From assembly GCA_949987705.1 (NCBI GenBank), contig OX465286.1:10099959-10163958 (forward strand): DNA of 64,000 nucleotides, read 5' to 3'. Below the pieces are notes generated by a model. The model did no database searches, was not told the origin of the DNA, and was given only the letters and a program-made list of their open reading frames with translations. This document shows positions 1 to 12,300 of the stretch, in pieces; the first letter of the stretch is position 1, and each line of letters begins with the position of its first letter. A program made the translations under genes and the position numbers. This DNA comes from Thereva unica (lineage: Eukaryota > Arthropoda > Insecta > Diptera > Therevidae).

Positions 1-2828
1 ATAAAAGTGATCTAACAGCAATACAAGAGGTGAGATGGATTGGAAAGGGGATCCTAGAGAAAAAAACGCACAATATATTCTATAGCTGTAACGAGAAAAA
101 TCATACTTTTGGGACGGCATTCATTGTAAGAAAACAAATTAAACATCTAGTTATGGGGTTTGACGCTATAGACGAAAGAATATGTAAAATACGCATAAGA
201 GGAAGATTCTTTAACTACTCCATAATAAATATACATGCCCCGATTGAAGATGCACTAGAAGAAGTCAAAGATGTATTCTATGAAACCTTAGATAGAGCGC
301 TAAGAAACTGTCCTAGTCATGATGTAAAAATTATTATAGGAGACGCAAATGCAAAAATCGGACATGAAAGGACGTACCGACCAACAATAGGATCATTCAG
401 TCTACATGACGAAACAAACGAAAACGGCATGAGACTGATCAGTTTTGCAATGATGAATAATATGGTAATCGCAGACACAAGATTCCAGCGGAAAAATATA
501 CATAAGGTAACCTGGAGATCTCCAGATGGAAGAACGCAAAACTCAATTGACCACATACTAATAGATGCGCGTCACTGCTCAGAAGTACTAGGTGTTAGAT
601 CATATCGTGGTGCAAACATCGACTCTGACCACTATATGATTGGGGCTAGAATCAGAAGCAGAATATCGATAGTAAACGAAGGAAGAACTCGCAAGGAAAG
701 AAAATTTATCGTGAAATTGTTAAAAGAAGAGGAAAAACAAGAAGAATATGTAGATGAAATAAATAGAAGAGTGACAAATGCAAGTAACGACAGCGCCGAA
801 GACATAGAGGTTAAATGGAGTAACTTAAAAACCCTAATCAAAGAATCAGCGACAAATACTCTAGGATACGAGCCCCGTGAAAGAAGAAATGAATGGTTCG
901 ACGATGACTGTGCACGAGTAACGCAGGAAAAGAATGTAGCATATCAAGTGATGTTACAGAAACACAGAACGAGAAATGCAGCTGAGCTGTACAAAGAAAA
1001 AAGAAGGCAGGAGAAAAGAATGCACAAAGCGAAGAAAAAGGAATACTGGGAAAACGAAATGTTAAAAATAGAAGAGGCGAACAGCCGAAACGACGTCAGG
1101 CAACTATACAAAAAAGTAAATGAGCACCGAGTCGGTTTCAAGCCCAGAGTAACTATGTGCAAAAATAAGAATGGGGAAATCTTAAGCACCAAAGAACTAG
1201 TTCTAACTAGATGGCGCGAACACTTCAAAGAACTGCTAGCTGGAGATGAGGAGCAACCGCCAACAGAAAACGTGGAAGTAGCAGAAGAACTAGCGGGAGA
1301 TATGCCTACATCAGAAGATGTACAAGACGCAGTGAAAAAACTGAAAAACAACAAATCTCCGGGCAAAGATAACATTGTAGCAGAGCTATTAAAAAAAGGA
1401 GGTGGAAACCTAATATTAAGCCTGCATGAAATCGTAACACTAATATGGACCCAGAAACAAAAACCATCGGAATGGAGCGAGGGCATTGTGTGCCCTATAC
1501 ATAAAAAAGGAGATCAGCTAAACTGCCGTAACTATAGAGGCATCACTCTACTGAACGTAGCATATAAAGTATTTTCAAATATTTTATACGTTAAACCGCA
1601 GCCTTACGCAGAAGAAGCTCTGGGAAACTATCAAAGCGGTTTCCGTCCCGGAAGATCTACCACAGACCATATTTTCACTCTTAGGCAGGTCCTAGAAAAG
1701 GCGAATGAATTTAACATAAACATACATTCGCTATTCATAGACTTCAGAAACGCCTATGATAAAATAAAACGTGAAGAATTATACAAAGCTATGGAGTACC
1801 TAAGATTCCCCAAACACCTTGTAAATTTGACTAAAATGACAATGAAAGAGGTATTATGCAGAATAAGAATTGAAGGAGAGCTATCAGAACCATTCAACGC
1901 CACAGTAGGACTAAGACAAGGAGATGCCCTATCGTGCTTACTATTTAACGTAGCTATGGAAAAAGTGATAAGAGACGCAGGAATTAACACAGCGGGCAGT
2001 ATTTTCAATAAGTCGGTACAATTATTGGCGTACGCTGACGACATCGTAATACTAGCCAGATCCCCCGTAGCAATGAATGAAGCCTTCATATCGCTAGAAA
2101 GAGCAGCAAAGAAACTCGGACTAGCAATTAATGAAGAGAAAACGAAATATATGTGCATCTCCAAAAGACGTAATGATCGCCAGAATATGACAATTGATAC
2201 ATACAACATCGAAGCAGTAAAAGAATTTATATATCTAGGGACGCTAATTTCAAAAGACAACGACACGACATTAGAAGTTAAAAGGAGATTAGCGCTGGGA
2301 AACAGATGCTACTTTGGGCTACGTAAACATTTCTTATCAAGGAACATATCAAGAAGCACTAAAGTAAAACTGTACAGAACTCTTATAAGGCCAATACTAC
2401 TGTATGGATCCGAAACCTGGACATTAAGAAGTAACGAAGAACACCTCCTAGGGTGCTTCGATAGAAAAATCCTGCGCACTATATATGGAGGAATCAACGA
2501 AAACGGTGTTTGGAGGAGAAGATACAATCACGAATTGTATCAGTTGTATAAAGATCCAAACATCATTAAAACTATAAAAATTAACAGAATCCGATGGGCA
2601 GGACATGTTGAACGTAGCAGTGACGACAGCATAACAAAAATTATTATGAACAAGAGACCAGACGGACACAGAGGCACGGGACGTCCAAAAAAGAGATATT
2701 TAGATAGCGTAGAAGATCTACGAACCCTAGGTATAAGAAATTGGAGACTCCAAGCCAGGGACCGACAGTTCTGGAGGAGGATGTTGCAGGAAGCCAAGGC
2801 CAATAACAGGCTGTGGAGCTATTTATGA
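1..2828 (+). mobile_element. RTE/CFDP2-like non-LTR retrotransposon, 5' end outside window
   Basis: One uninterrupted frame runs from the window edge (open from codon 1; TAIQEVRWIG lies at the start) to a stop at 2826-2828, at least 940 codons. It has an apurinic-type endonuclease domain (AIQE, IIIGDANAKIG, WRSPDGRTQNSIDH, SDHYM) in the first 210 residues, and a reverse transcriptase domain with KSPGKDNI, QSGFRPGRSTTDHIF, FIDFRNAYD, LRQGDALSCLLF and the catalytic YADD. The C-terminus has RIRWAGHVERSSD and a GHRGTGRPKKRY tail. This layout is that of RTE-type elements often annotated as craniofacial development protein 2-like. The intact frame suggests a young insertion. The sequence after the stop, TGATGATGATAC, could be the short tandem tail such elements carry. 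Confidence 0.85.
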
Positions 2829-2835
2829 TGATGAT

Positions 2836-3751
2836 ACTAAACCGGGTGTTCGAATTCGTATCAAGCGTGTTGAAGCGCCGGCGCCGTTGATAAACTGGGA
2901 ATCGAATGATTTCATTTGGAAATTCCAAAGCTTTCCGGAGATATTAGCAAAACTAATCAATGTAAAATACTTGTCAGACTTGACCAAAAAAAAAAACCAA
3001 ATTTTGCGGTAACTACTGGAAATCCCGGGGTGAACCGCAATTTCCTGAAACTGCATCACGCGTAGAAAACAATTCTCCGTCAAAAAGTGCTGATACAAGG
3101 TTTGAAAAATTCGTGCTGTTTGTAAAGGGTAACGAAATTTTTACACGATTTTTAAAAGTTGTCGGATTTTGACAAGTGTGATATTTTGTTGGAAGGCTAT
3201 CGCTGTGCAGAACCCAAAAAAAGATCACTTGGTTTAGAACAGGTCTCATTCCATTAGATATTAGCAATAGTTATCTATTTAAGGTCTTTCTGACACAGAG
3301 CCAAAGTTTTTACATTTAAACAAAAAAAGGCCTGACCGATGAAATTTTTTTAGGGCATTTTTTCGTTACTATTCTTCTCTAGGCACCTCAAAGAAGTCTA
3401 TATAGTTTTTGGTTCGCGCGATATCGTGCAGGTACAAAAATCACTTATGTCGCTTCAACCAAAAAACCGCTCGACCAAATTTTATAAAAATCTTTTCAGA
3501 TCATATTTCCTTTAATACGCTTCGAACGACACCTCAATGAAGTCGTTATCTTTTGTGGTTCGCACGATATCGTGCAGGAAAAAATGACCACATACGTACG
3601 CACACACACACACACACACACAGACATACTTCCACCCAAATTTTTGCTTGAAATGCTCTTGGGACTTTGAAAAATGAAAATACGTTGAAAATTTTGATTT
3701 CGTTTTTCAGACCGATTACAATAACTTCCCTATACTGGGAAGTTAAAAAAG
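2836..3751 (+). repeat. Dispersed repeat, copy A (matches 28314-29397)
   Basis: It begins ACTAAACCGGGTGTTCGAAT and ends with an 8-bp perfect hairpin (AACTTCCC-TATACT-GGGAAGTT) followed by A's. The same order of blocks, including a (CA)n run at about 3600 and the phrase GGTTCGCGCGATATCGTGCA repeated internally, is found at 28314-29397. No coding capacity is seen. The 3' hairpin and central microsatellite recall non-autonomous Helentron/DINE-type elements, but the standard termini are not proven. Confidence 0.75.
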
Positions 3752-3820
3752 CTTATACAGAGGCTTTGTCTGTCTGTCTGTCCGTCTGTGATCTTCTAAT
3801 ACTGTCGCTACAGATTTGGG

Positions 3821-4390
3821 CCAAGGCCCCTGTGCTGAAAGTCGAGTCATATGACAGTCGCATGTATATGTCGTTGTCGTCTCGTTTTGTAATTTGATGT
3901 AGTGAGAGTCGGGGGTGGCGTGACAAGTCGTTTGAGTTGAAGAAATTGGCGTTTCAGTAAAATTACGACTGATGCCAGCACAGGGGTCAGAGAGTGTATG
4001 TGCTAAGTTTTTGTATTTCGTGAGGAATAAACATTTTTGAGTTTGTGTTACGCGAAAATTTTAATAAATTATAAACAATTTGAGATTTAAGATGTTAAAT
4101 TCTGCTCAGATGTGGTTTAGTAGTTTGGAAGATGAAGATAGCAAACTCGAAGAATTAAAAATTTTATGTTATTATTTCTTCCCAAATATTTCAAATTTTC
4201 TTACTTTGTCACTAACGCAAACAGCTCGACCATAAGTGACAACAAAACTGCAATAAAAACGACTGTCAGCACACCAAACAAGCTGTCGTTTATGTCAGCA
4301 GATTTTACATAACAAGAATCGGCTATCAGCACACTGCTGTATTAGCGTCACTTTTTATGACAGCAACTACGACTTTCAGCACAGGGGCCG
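3821..4390. mobile_element. Inverted-repeat MITE (CCCCTGTGCTGAAAGTCG ends)
   Basis: The left end GGCCCCTGTGCTGAAAGTCG and the right end CGACTTTCAGCACAGGGGCC are exact reverse complements and face each other about 570 bp apart. The inside holds further copies of 'cagcacac' and 'gacgactgtcagcac' motifs but no gene. A related element lies at 61283-61500. The target duplication was not identified. Confidence 0.65.
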
Positions 4391-4480
4391 GTATTTAGAG
4401 CCGGCACCATAAAAGGAAGGAAATTGAGCAGTGCGCATGAGCAGTGCGTTTTTAAACAAATAGAAAAACGTTGCTCGCGC

Positions 4481-6697
4481 TTTTTTTTATATGGCAGTTC
4501 TAAACTTAGGAGTCACCCTTTGTACTATTAGTCCATTATGTCGTTTGTTACATTATGGTGCAATGTAAGCTTAGTAGGGAGGAAATTAAGTTAAGGGTTA
4601 TGAAGGTTCGGGAGGGTGTGTTGAAGAAGAAGGTGGTGATGAACCCTGCATTTGAACACTTGGATGTTGTAGGAGTTCGGCAACACTGGCTGCGAAAGGT
4701 TGTTCCACAGTCGAGTTGATCTATTCATAAACGAACTTCTAAACCGTATTGTGCGCGAACGGAGGGGCTGTAGGGTATGGGGGTGAGCCGAGCGGGCTAG
4801 TCTTGTGTTGCGGGAAAAATATTGGTATGCAGGCAGGAGGTCCTGAATTTGAGTGCAACATGGTAATAGCAATAAAGTATAGAGAGGGCTGCTACTATCC
4901 TACGGTGGGTTGTGGAGTCTATGGAGGCGCGAAAGGGGCCATCATCAATTAGTTTGAGGGCGCGATTTGTCGAGACTAGCCAAGGTGGTTTTTGAGGCGC
5001 CTGCCCAGATATACGCGTTGTATTCAAGGCGCGGCCGAATGTAGGGTTTGCAGATTGTAGCCAAGGCGGCTGGCTGGAGGAGGAACTTGCATCTCTTGAG
5101 AAATCCAAGGCATTGGGAGGCTTGTTTGGCGATTTGGAATATGTGATCATTCCATCGCAGATGCTCCGTTAAAGTTACCCCTAGGATGTTGAGAGTTGAG
5201 TCAGCCGTTAGATTCTCTTTATCGACTGAGATAGGAGGAAGATCGGTACAATTTTTGTTGGAGATCAGACAGTACTTTGTTTTTGTGGCTTTGAATTCGA
5301 CGCGGTTCATTTCGCCCCAATGAAGAATCGATTCGATATCCCGGTTGATCGAAGTGGACATCAGTTGACGGTGGTAAAGACAAGGTCTGGCACGTGCTTG
5401 TCTTATATAGTCGAAGAAGTAAGAGAAATGCAAAGTACCGTCATCAGCGAAGCAGTGAAGTGGGTTGGAGGGGATTGAGAGCAGATCATTAATGAAGATT
5501 AGAAAAGGTGCGGGTAAGAGAATGACCCTTGGGGAGCTCCGGCCGAAATGACATGGGGGTTGGATTCGACGCCATCCAATACAAACTTGATTGAACGGCC
5601 TGAAAGAAAGCTCTTAACTCAGTTCCTTAGAACTAAGTGTATACCAATAGCTTGGAGTTTATTCAACAGAGCTGGGTGCCATACTCTGTCAAAAGCCTTT
5701 GATATAACTAGACCAGACCAGACTCACCAAAGCTGTGAATGCTTTGGTTGATGCGCTCGGTTAAACACACAAGCAGATCGCAAGTAGACCGTTTTGGTCT
5801 GAAGCCATCGTGTATAATTTGGTTGGATTCTAGATATTTCGTCAGTTTTTTATTGATTATTGTCTCCATGATTTTGGAGAGAACAGAAGTAATTGCTATT
5901 GGGCGATATGGGATCGCAGTACCCTTTTTTAGGTTTGGGCTGAACATGTGCAAGTTTCCAAGAGTCTACATAAACTCCGGAGAAGCATGATAGGCCAAAA
6001 AGCTAGGCGCAGAGGTTTACCCAAAGGTGAGGCGCATTTTTTTAAGACAATAAGGGGTATTCTATCGGGTCCAGTGGATATGTTGGCATCGAGCTCCTTG
6101 AGGCATCTATAAACTTCGCGAGTCCTGAAGAATATGTTGTCCAATGCTGTCCGTTGTGCTCAAGAACCGAAGGTAGCATATAAGTTTCGGGTCGAGAAGA
6201 ATTTGAGGTGAACAGAGATGCTAGTAAATCAGCCTTGGATTTGCTGCATGTAGTGAAATTCTCTTTGATAGAACCTGCCAAGGACCAGAAGTTTTTGCTA
6301 CCACCGCTTGCGTTAATGAGCTTGCTTCTCAACTTGTTGTCATATGAGGTTTTGACTTTCCTGATGGTGGACTTGCAGGAATTTCTTAGTTTCACATACT
6401 CTCGACGGAGCGATTCGGTGGGGGAATTCTTGTAAAGTCTTAAGGCGGCTTCTTTAGATTTAGTAGTATGGGGAATGAACAAATGCATTCCTGCCTGTAT
6501 GATCTTAGTGATACGGATAGCGGCAGAGTTGACCTCTTTGTTTTGGAAACACTGGACCCAATCAGTGGATTTGAAAAAATTTGATAAGCATATTCCTCAC
6601 AGTTCTCTTAGCTAGCTTGAGGGGGATTTGTGTGGAAAGTTGGCGATAATTAGACAGTGGTCGGAATTTCCAAGAGATGAATCCATTACTACGGAGT
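4481..6697 (-). pseudogene. Decayed non-LTR retrotransposon (Jockey/CR1-type), minus strand
   Basis: Read on the minus strand, broken frames give, in order: an endonuclease end (DSSLGNSDHCLIIA near 6670), a linker (EYVKLRNSCKSTIRKVK, about 6300-6400), RT start (SNYRPIAITSVLSKIMET-like at about 5880), GFRPKRSTCD, a C-terminal RT part (LNILGVTLTEHLRWNDHIFQ, CLGFLKRCKFLLQPAALATI at about 5100-5200), and a tail RTIRFRSSFMNRSTRLWN. Many stops and frameshifts mean it is dead. A short A-run at 4481-4489 marks its 3' end. Upstream parts are split off by the hAT-type insertions at 6706 and 8306. The same family appears on the plus strand at 19330-20075 and as a 3' scrap at 15476-15535. Confidence 0.75.
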
Positions 6698-6705
6698 ATC
6701 GCGTC

Positions 6706-8193
6706 CAGTACCGGCTTTAGGGGTGGGCGAACCCGGGCGATCGCCCGAGGGCGCCATGTCCTAGGGGCGCCGCCGCGATCCAATAATGTGTTCATTCATT
6801 CCCGTGAAGATAGCTCAGAGCCTTCAAATAATTACCAAAAAGGAAAAAGCTCTCAAGACCAACAATAGTTCGGGATGCTTCTACTTCAGGAACCCAACAA
6901 TCAGGCTCAACGGGTAACAGGACAATGAGCGAAGTAGTGAAGGACCACCTTCTAGTGGCACTAACCTATGCCAATTCTAGTAGCAGCACACTCCCGGACC
7001 TTCTCCGACATCAAGACCAAAATATCAGGGATATTCATGGAGTTCGTGATGAGGTAAGAGTCGTCAGAAGTGCCGCTGCTCCCTTTTGATTCCGGGGGAG
7101 AGATATAACCAAAAGGGAGGGATGAAAGGGGAGAGATATTACCAAAATATCAAGGGCGAGGATCTGGCTCCCAAAAATAGAAGCAGACTCAGACAAATTG
7201 CTGAGTAGCTTCAACGCCACAACCGGGACATCCCTATGGGCAACTAAAATTTACTCAATGCCGAGCAACCCAAAGAAATAGTAAAACACTGGTACTGCTA
7301 CTCAACGACGAGTGCCTAGAGTGGCTCGGAAGAGTTGATTATAAACTCCATTTTGGACTAAGATAGGCATGGATAAAGGTTTCCAAAACGGCTTCACCTA
7401 ACGAAGAGGCTGACTCCGATAAAGAGCTCTGTGAGCGCTTACATGAACGAGCAGTCATCATGGTTGAGAGGAAGTTAGCATCTATAAGCTCAGAAGCAGC
7501 GGCTGACAATGTAGTATAAACATGACAGCAGGCGACCTGTATCATCCGCCAATCAAGTAAGTAGTGGTACCTAGGTTGAAAACAGTATAGAAGAAATTTC
7601 TCCTCTTCGCTCTGAGAAACCTACACGACCCGCGCGATTTTAGCACCTTTCCGCCCTCCATGGACAGATTCGAGAAAATAGATTTCATGCCGCTGCTGTC
7701 AAAAAGGAGGGAAGTGCTTATTTCGTGCTTGTTCGTGTCCGATAGAATCAAGTTCGATGCCATAGGCATATACTCGTACAAATGTTTAAGAAATACCCTC
7801 ATCGGACAGAATATGCAAAGAACGAGTCCGTCAACAAATGTTGTATATGCTTCTCACCAAAGAATCCTTTAAACAAAAAATTCTATACGCCTCTCACAAA
7901 AAGCACATTCAACAGTATATTAGGTGCATATTCTTTTTTAGTTCAAATTTGCCGTCGTATGCCCGTGGCCCAGTTCTCGGCCATTTGAACCTTACGTTTG
8001 GCCGTCCCAAACCCTTATGTACTCCCAAGTGGCCAGTGTTTGGTCGTTGTTATGCCATCTTTTATTTTTACTCGGGTTATGGTATAATTTGTGCATTATA
8101 ATATAGGTAATCTACCGAAAAGAAATGTCTAAAAAGTTAAGGGCGCATAAAAATATCTCGCCCGGGGCGCCAAAATGCCTAAAGCCGGCTCTG
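6706..8193. mobile_element. Non-autonomous hAT-type element with 8-bp target duplication
   Basis: The element begins CAGTACCGGCTTTAGG and ends CTAAAGCCGGCTCTG, imperfect inverted repeats whose reverse-complemented right end starts CAGAGCCGGCTTTAGG. It is flanked by a perfect 8-bp direct repeat ATCGCGTC (6698-6705 and 8194-8201). It interrupts the decayed minus-strand LINE. Small frames inside are not recognisable as transposase. The length is 1,488 bp. Confidence 0.82.
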
Positions 8194-8305
8194 ATCGCGT
8201 CCCATGAGAAGTAAGAAAGAGATTAAGGATGGGCTCCTACAAACAAACCCCTATGAGGTGAGAGATTTTGCGCTAAAGTTTACCTGATAATGACCTAGGT
8301 CAGTA

Positions 8306-9766
8306 CAGTGGCGGTTTCAGAGGGGGGTAATTGGGTAATTACCCCCCCCCCCCCCCCAAGATTGGCGTTCCCTTATTTATTTTTATACTTAAAAATTACT
8401 AATATTACAAACAAAAAAGTTAAGTGTATGGTGAATCTAGTCGGCGATCTATGACTGTGAGTTTTTTCTCCTGGAGAGTCGTGGAAGGGACCGATACCCG
8501 TGACTTAAGCTTATATGGCACGCTATGTAAACAAACCGAAGTTAACTGCTCAAGCGCCGAAAGAGAAGTGATGAACTTCTTCCTTTGCACGGGTTCCCTT
8601 TTCTAAATATACGCGACATACGTTGATACTATTAGTCTCTTTAATATTAGGTGCGTTTTTTAAACCTGTTCTGTCCTGGAACATTAAAAAAAACGCAAGG
8701 AACATTTTAATTTTCATTTGCATAAATTACGGCTGTGGACTTTTTAATTCTTTTACTATTTTATAAAAATCTCTATCAATTTTTCGCGTTTTTTATTCAG
8801 TAAACAAAGAATTTATTTTATTTGGCAAAAAACATCAACAGACCGAAAAATGAAAAACTTCAGATGTCTAAAAGTACCAAAAATCTTAAGTTTTGGGTTT
8901 CGTGCCCATTGAGACTTTTGTTCAGGGAGACTTCCTCTATCCAAAGAACATAGACTCGTTCAATTTGACCGAAAGTCATTTTCCATAAGAAACGTGCGGG
9001 GTCCTTTAATTTAAATTTAATTTCTCTTTGGCCTGGATACGGTTCTCAGTAATTGTCGGGGACAAGAATTTGTGTGGAAGCTGTACCAGGAAAGAACAGA
9101 ACAGATTAAAAAACGCAGCAATTGTTAATCGTTACATCGTGTTACATTAAGAGAGCGCGAATCGCATTTATTAGTTCAATATACAGGGTGTCTCAGACTA
9201 CCCGTACCACCCCATTATTTGGAAGTTTTGAAAAAAAAAAAAAAATTAAAACTAAAAAAACACTTATCAAATATTTTTTCAAACTCTATCCAGCCATACC
9301 AAAAACGCCACCTACCCCCTGTTAGGGGTAGGGGGTGCAACTTCAAAAACTTAAATGGAAACCCTCAGATTCAGAATCTTCATAAAAAAATATGAAGATT
9401 TTGTCCCAAACATTTTTTGCGATTCGCCATAGATGGCGCTGTAATCGGAGGAAAAAGTTTTTTATGATTTATTAATTTCCGCCGATTACAGCGCCATCTA
9501 AGGCGAGTCACAAAAAATGATAAGAAAAAAATCTTCATATTTTTTCAAGAAGAATCTAAATCTGCAAAAAAATAGGGGTTTTGTACTTTTTTTTTCAATC
9601 CTTCCTCCCACCCCTATTTTTTATTTTATTATTATATAAATTCCTTTTTATACAAATTATATTTTTTGATCTCGATTGTTTTGTCTTTATGGAATAAAAA
9701 AAATATTTCAGTTTTTTCTTTTTTTTTAAATTACCCCCCTAAGCTAGTTGGCTGGAAACGCCCTTG
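8306..9766. mobile_element. Second hAT-type element with 8-bp target duplication GGTCAGTA
   Basis: The ends CAGTGGCGGTTTCAGAGG and (reverse complement of the right end) CAAGGGCGTTTCCAGCC are related terminal inverted repeats, and both sides carry a GGGGGGTAATT block. The flanks are the perfect 8-bp direct repeats GGTCAGTA at 8298-8305 and 9767-9774. It is 1,461 bp long. A long C run lies at 8341-8357, and a palindromic insertion-like core sits at 9337-9590. No transposase is seen. Confidence 0.8.
9337..9590. repeat. Imperfect palindrome nested in the hAT-type element
   Basis: Arms of about 100 bp face each other around 9460: left ...ATAGATGGCGCTGTAATCGG, right CCGATTACAGCGCCATCTA... The outer part (AACTTAAATGGAAACCCTCA, then GATTCAGAATCTTCAT) resembles the arm of the large hairpin at 30525-31290 (TTTAAATGGCAACCCCTA, GATTCAGATTCC), so it may be a diverged member of that family. 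Confidence 0.6.
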
Positions 9767-9875
9767 GGTCAGTATCGGTTTGGGTTTCACAAAGTGCTCA
9801 GATTGGGGGTTTAAAATTGGATAAGTGGCACTCTAAATAAGAAAAATTCGCATCAAGTCCACGCACGTTACAAAA

Positions 9876-10260
9876 GTCTCACTCCTCACAGCGACATTTT
9901 ACTCCCTTTAGTAAATTATATTTCAATATTTCAAAACTTGTCAAAAAAAGGTAGATTTTTGGACTGTGAATCCTTTTTACTTAGGTTCTGGTTCGTGTGA
10001 GTTTTGTGGTGTGCTCTATAACTACATAAGTTCAATTTCAATTCGATTGTTAATGCTAATGACGACTAAGCGGCCTCCATTAACATACAGGCCGTCGGCA
10101 GACCGTGTCCTGAATTTTTCTTGCTCTGAGGCCAAGTATAAACCGCGTACTCAGCGGCCGTCAATTGTATGGGGGTCTATAGTTCAAGAAAACTGACAAA
10201 AATCTTTGCGTGTTTGGGCATTTATCGTCAGTCCTTGCCTGAAGATCTGACTTTTTATTC
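9876..10260 (+). repeat. Dispersed repeat shared with 30205-30350 and 31380-31575
   Basis: Blocks such as TTTTACTCCCTTTAGTAAATT, the phrase CAGGCCG-CGGCAG and GCCTGAAGATCTG occur here in one piece and again at 30205-31575, where the hairpin element at 30525-31290 splits them. It is non-coding and its class is unknown. Confidence 0.6.
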
Positions 10261-10399
10261 AGTCTGAAAATTTCGTTCAGACCGTGAAAATTTTTGTACT
10301 TGAATTCCCGACCTGCTACGCTAAATTGTCGTCTTTGCCTGTATACGAGGGCAGCCCGATAAGAACTTAGCCTCACCGTCCGATGGCGGTACTATCGTA

Positions 10400-11760
10400 A
10401 GAGAAATTTACTATTGTGTAGTACATTCTCGTAGATTTGGCCCTGTGCGACTTCTTTTTGTTTCCAAAATATAAAAAACTCACTCGCCGGTCAGAAATTT
10501 GAGTCTAATGAGGAGATTATCACCGCCACGGAGACCTACTTTGCTGAGCTCCAGAAAACGCCAGGGTAAAGTGTATCGAGCTAAGAGGAGACTATGTTGA
10601 GAAATAAATCGCCACTTTTGCAAAAAAAAAAAATCATTTTTCTTTTGTGGGCTAAGTACTTATCGGATCGGATGTTTTTTTTTATATTGACATAGTTGAT
10701 TAGCTAACCACCACTTCCATAGGTATTATATCTTTCTCTAGTTTGTGACGTCTATCATATGTGAGTAGTCGTGTCTACCACACGGTATTCGTGCTTTTGG
10801 GTGGCCCAGAATACCCCCTATAAATGTGTTGGATTTTTGTCAATAATTCATTTTCGCTGAGCGAAACATAAATCTACGCTGTTACCAGGGTGGGTTACGG
10901 GGTTTTGCTTGTTTACTTCGGGATGGGCCGGAATGGTCATTGCTACCCTCTGGTGGTATGCACATCTACTAAGCCGTTCCGAATCAAATGTGGTGTTAGT
11001 TATTAGGTTAGCTTGCATGTTCAGGTGTTTGGAAGATAAAATAAAGATTTAAGGTTGTTTTTTGAGGGCTGGCGCAATGGTGAAGGGCTAAACCCATGAC
11101 ATGCCCATGCGGCGGGCTGTTTGCGAGGATCGCCCTCGTATTTAGAGAATCGTAAGGTCACCTGCAGTCCACGGCCTGTCAGGCGAATGCCTCAAGTCTT
11201 CATCCCTCTGATGAATGCAAGACGTTCTTTGGGACGTACTTCCCGATCTCGCCTGTATATAGAATAGGGTTCTTTAGTTAGCTACAATGAATGTAGTGTT
11301 TTGTAATTGAGCTTGTGTTTCATCGACCGACAGATATTGGTCGCGACACCCGCTGGTCCGAGCTTTGAGTTTTAAATGGAAGAAAAGGAAACTTATGGGA
11401 GTGTTCGTAAGTCCATTGTGCGTTCGCTACGTTCTCCTACAGTGGTCAAAAATATAATAAACGAACAAAATAAATTGCCCAATTTGATAAAAATTTTGGT
11501 TAAGCCCCTAGTCCTTAACCGCAAACTCTGTAATGAGACGATAGTGAAAAATAGTCGGGGGGATAGTGCGCGCAAACAACGTCAGTATAGTCTTCTACAT
11601 CAGTATTTATCTCTATCTCTCAGTATCTTTTTGGAAGATACGAGGCTTGAAAGTGCGCTTGTTGCATTTACATAGAGCAAAAACTAGGCGTTTCATATTT
11701 TTCGGTACGAGTAAGACGAAATCGGGACTTCTATCAATAAAAATTATTCAATTAAATATG
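10400..11760. other. Intronic stretch without recognisable feature
   Basis: No frame here resembles a known protein. The sequence is of mixed composition (more GC-rich at 11060-11270 than its surroundings), so it is probably old repeat debris in the last visible unc-13 intron. Confidence 0.4.
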
Positions 11761-11763
11761 CTA

Positions 11764-12300
11764 TCTATATTAATAAAAGAATGTTTCTGTATATATGTAT
11801 GTATGGATGTGTGCGCAGAGCTTCTAAATTTTGCATGAAGGTCCGTGGGGTCCATTCCATGAAACATCACGAATTCCGATTTTCGAAATTCAACATGGCC
11901 GCCGCAAAATGACCGAAATTCAAAATGGCCACCCAAATATGTATTCGCAAATTGTGTTCCGATTTCAATTAAAGTTGGTTAATCTGTGGGACCTCAAAGT
12001 CTCTAATAATTTGAATTTGTGGCCAAAAACTTATAAATTCAAAATGGCCGCGCCAATATGGCCGACGAATTTGCCAATTTTGTATCCGATTCCAATGAAA
12101 ATCGGTGTCTTGGATTTTTTGAAAAGTGGTAAATAACGAATTGAACTTATAATAAATTCAAAATGGCCGCGCCAATATGGCCGACGAATTTGCCAATTGT
12201 GTACCCGATTCCAATGAAAATCGGTGTCTTGGATTTTTTGAAAAGTGGTAAATAACGAATTGAACTTATAATAAATTCAAAATGGCCGCGCGCCAATAAA
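11764..12300 (+). mobile_element. Helitron-like fragment with 119-bp internal repeats
   Basis: It starts TCTATATTAATAAAAGAATG, a form seen at Helitron 5' ends and closely matched at 47023. It then has Helitron-family sequence (AAATTCAACATGGCCGCC, AAATTCAAAATGGCCACCC). The unit containing AAAATGGCCGCGCCAATATG recurs at 12041, 12160 and 12279, an exact 119-bp period, with the third copy cut short. No terminal hairpin with CTAG is seen, so the 3' end is missing. Confidence 0.6.

Noticed and set aside
4749..5751. Plus-strand frames between 4749 and 5751
   Set aside because: They are antisense shadows of the decayed minus-strand reverse transcriptase.
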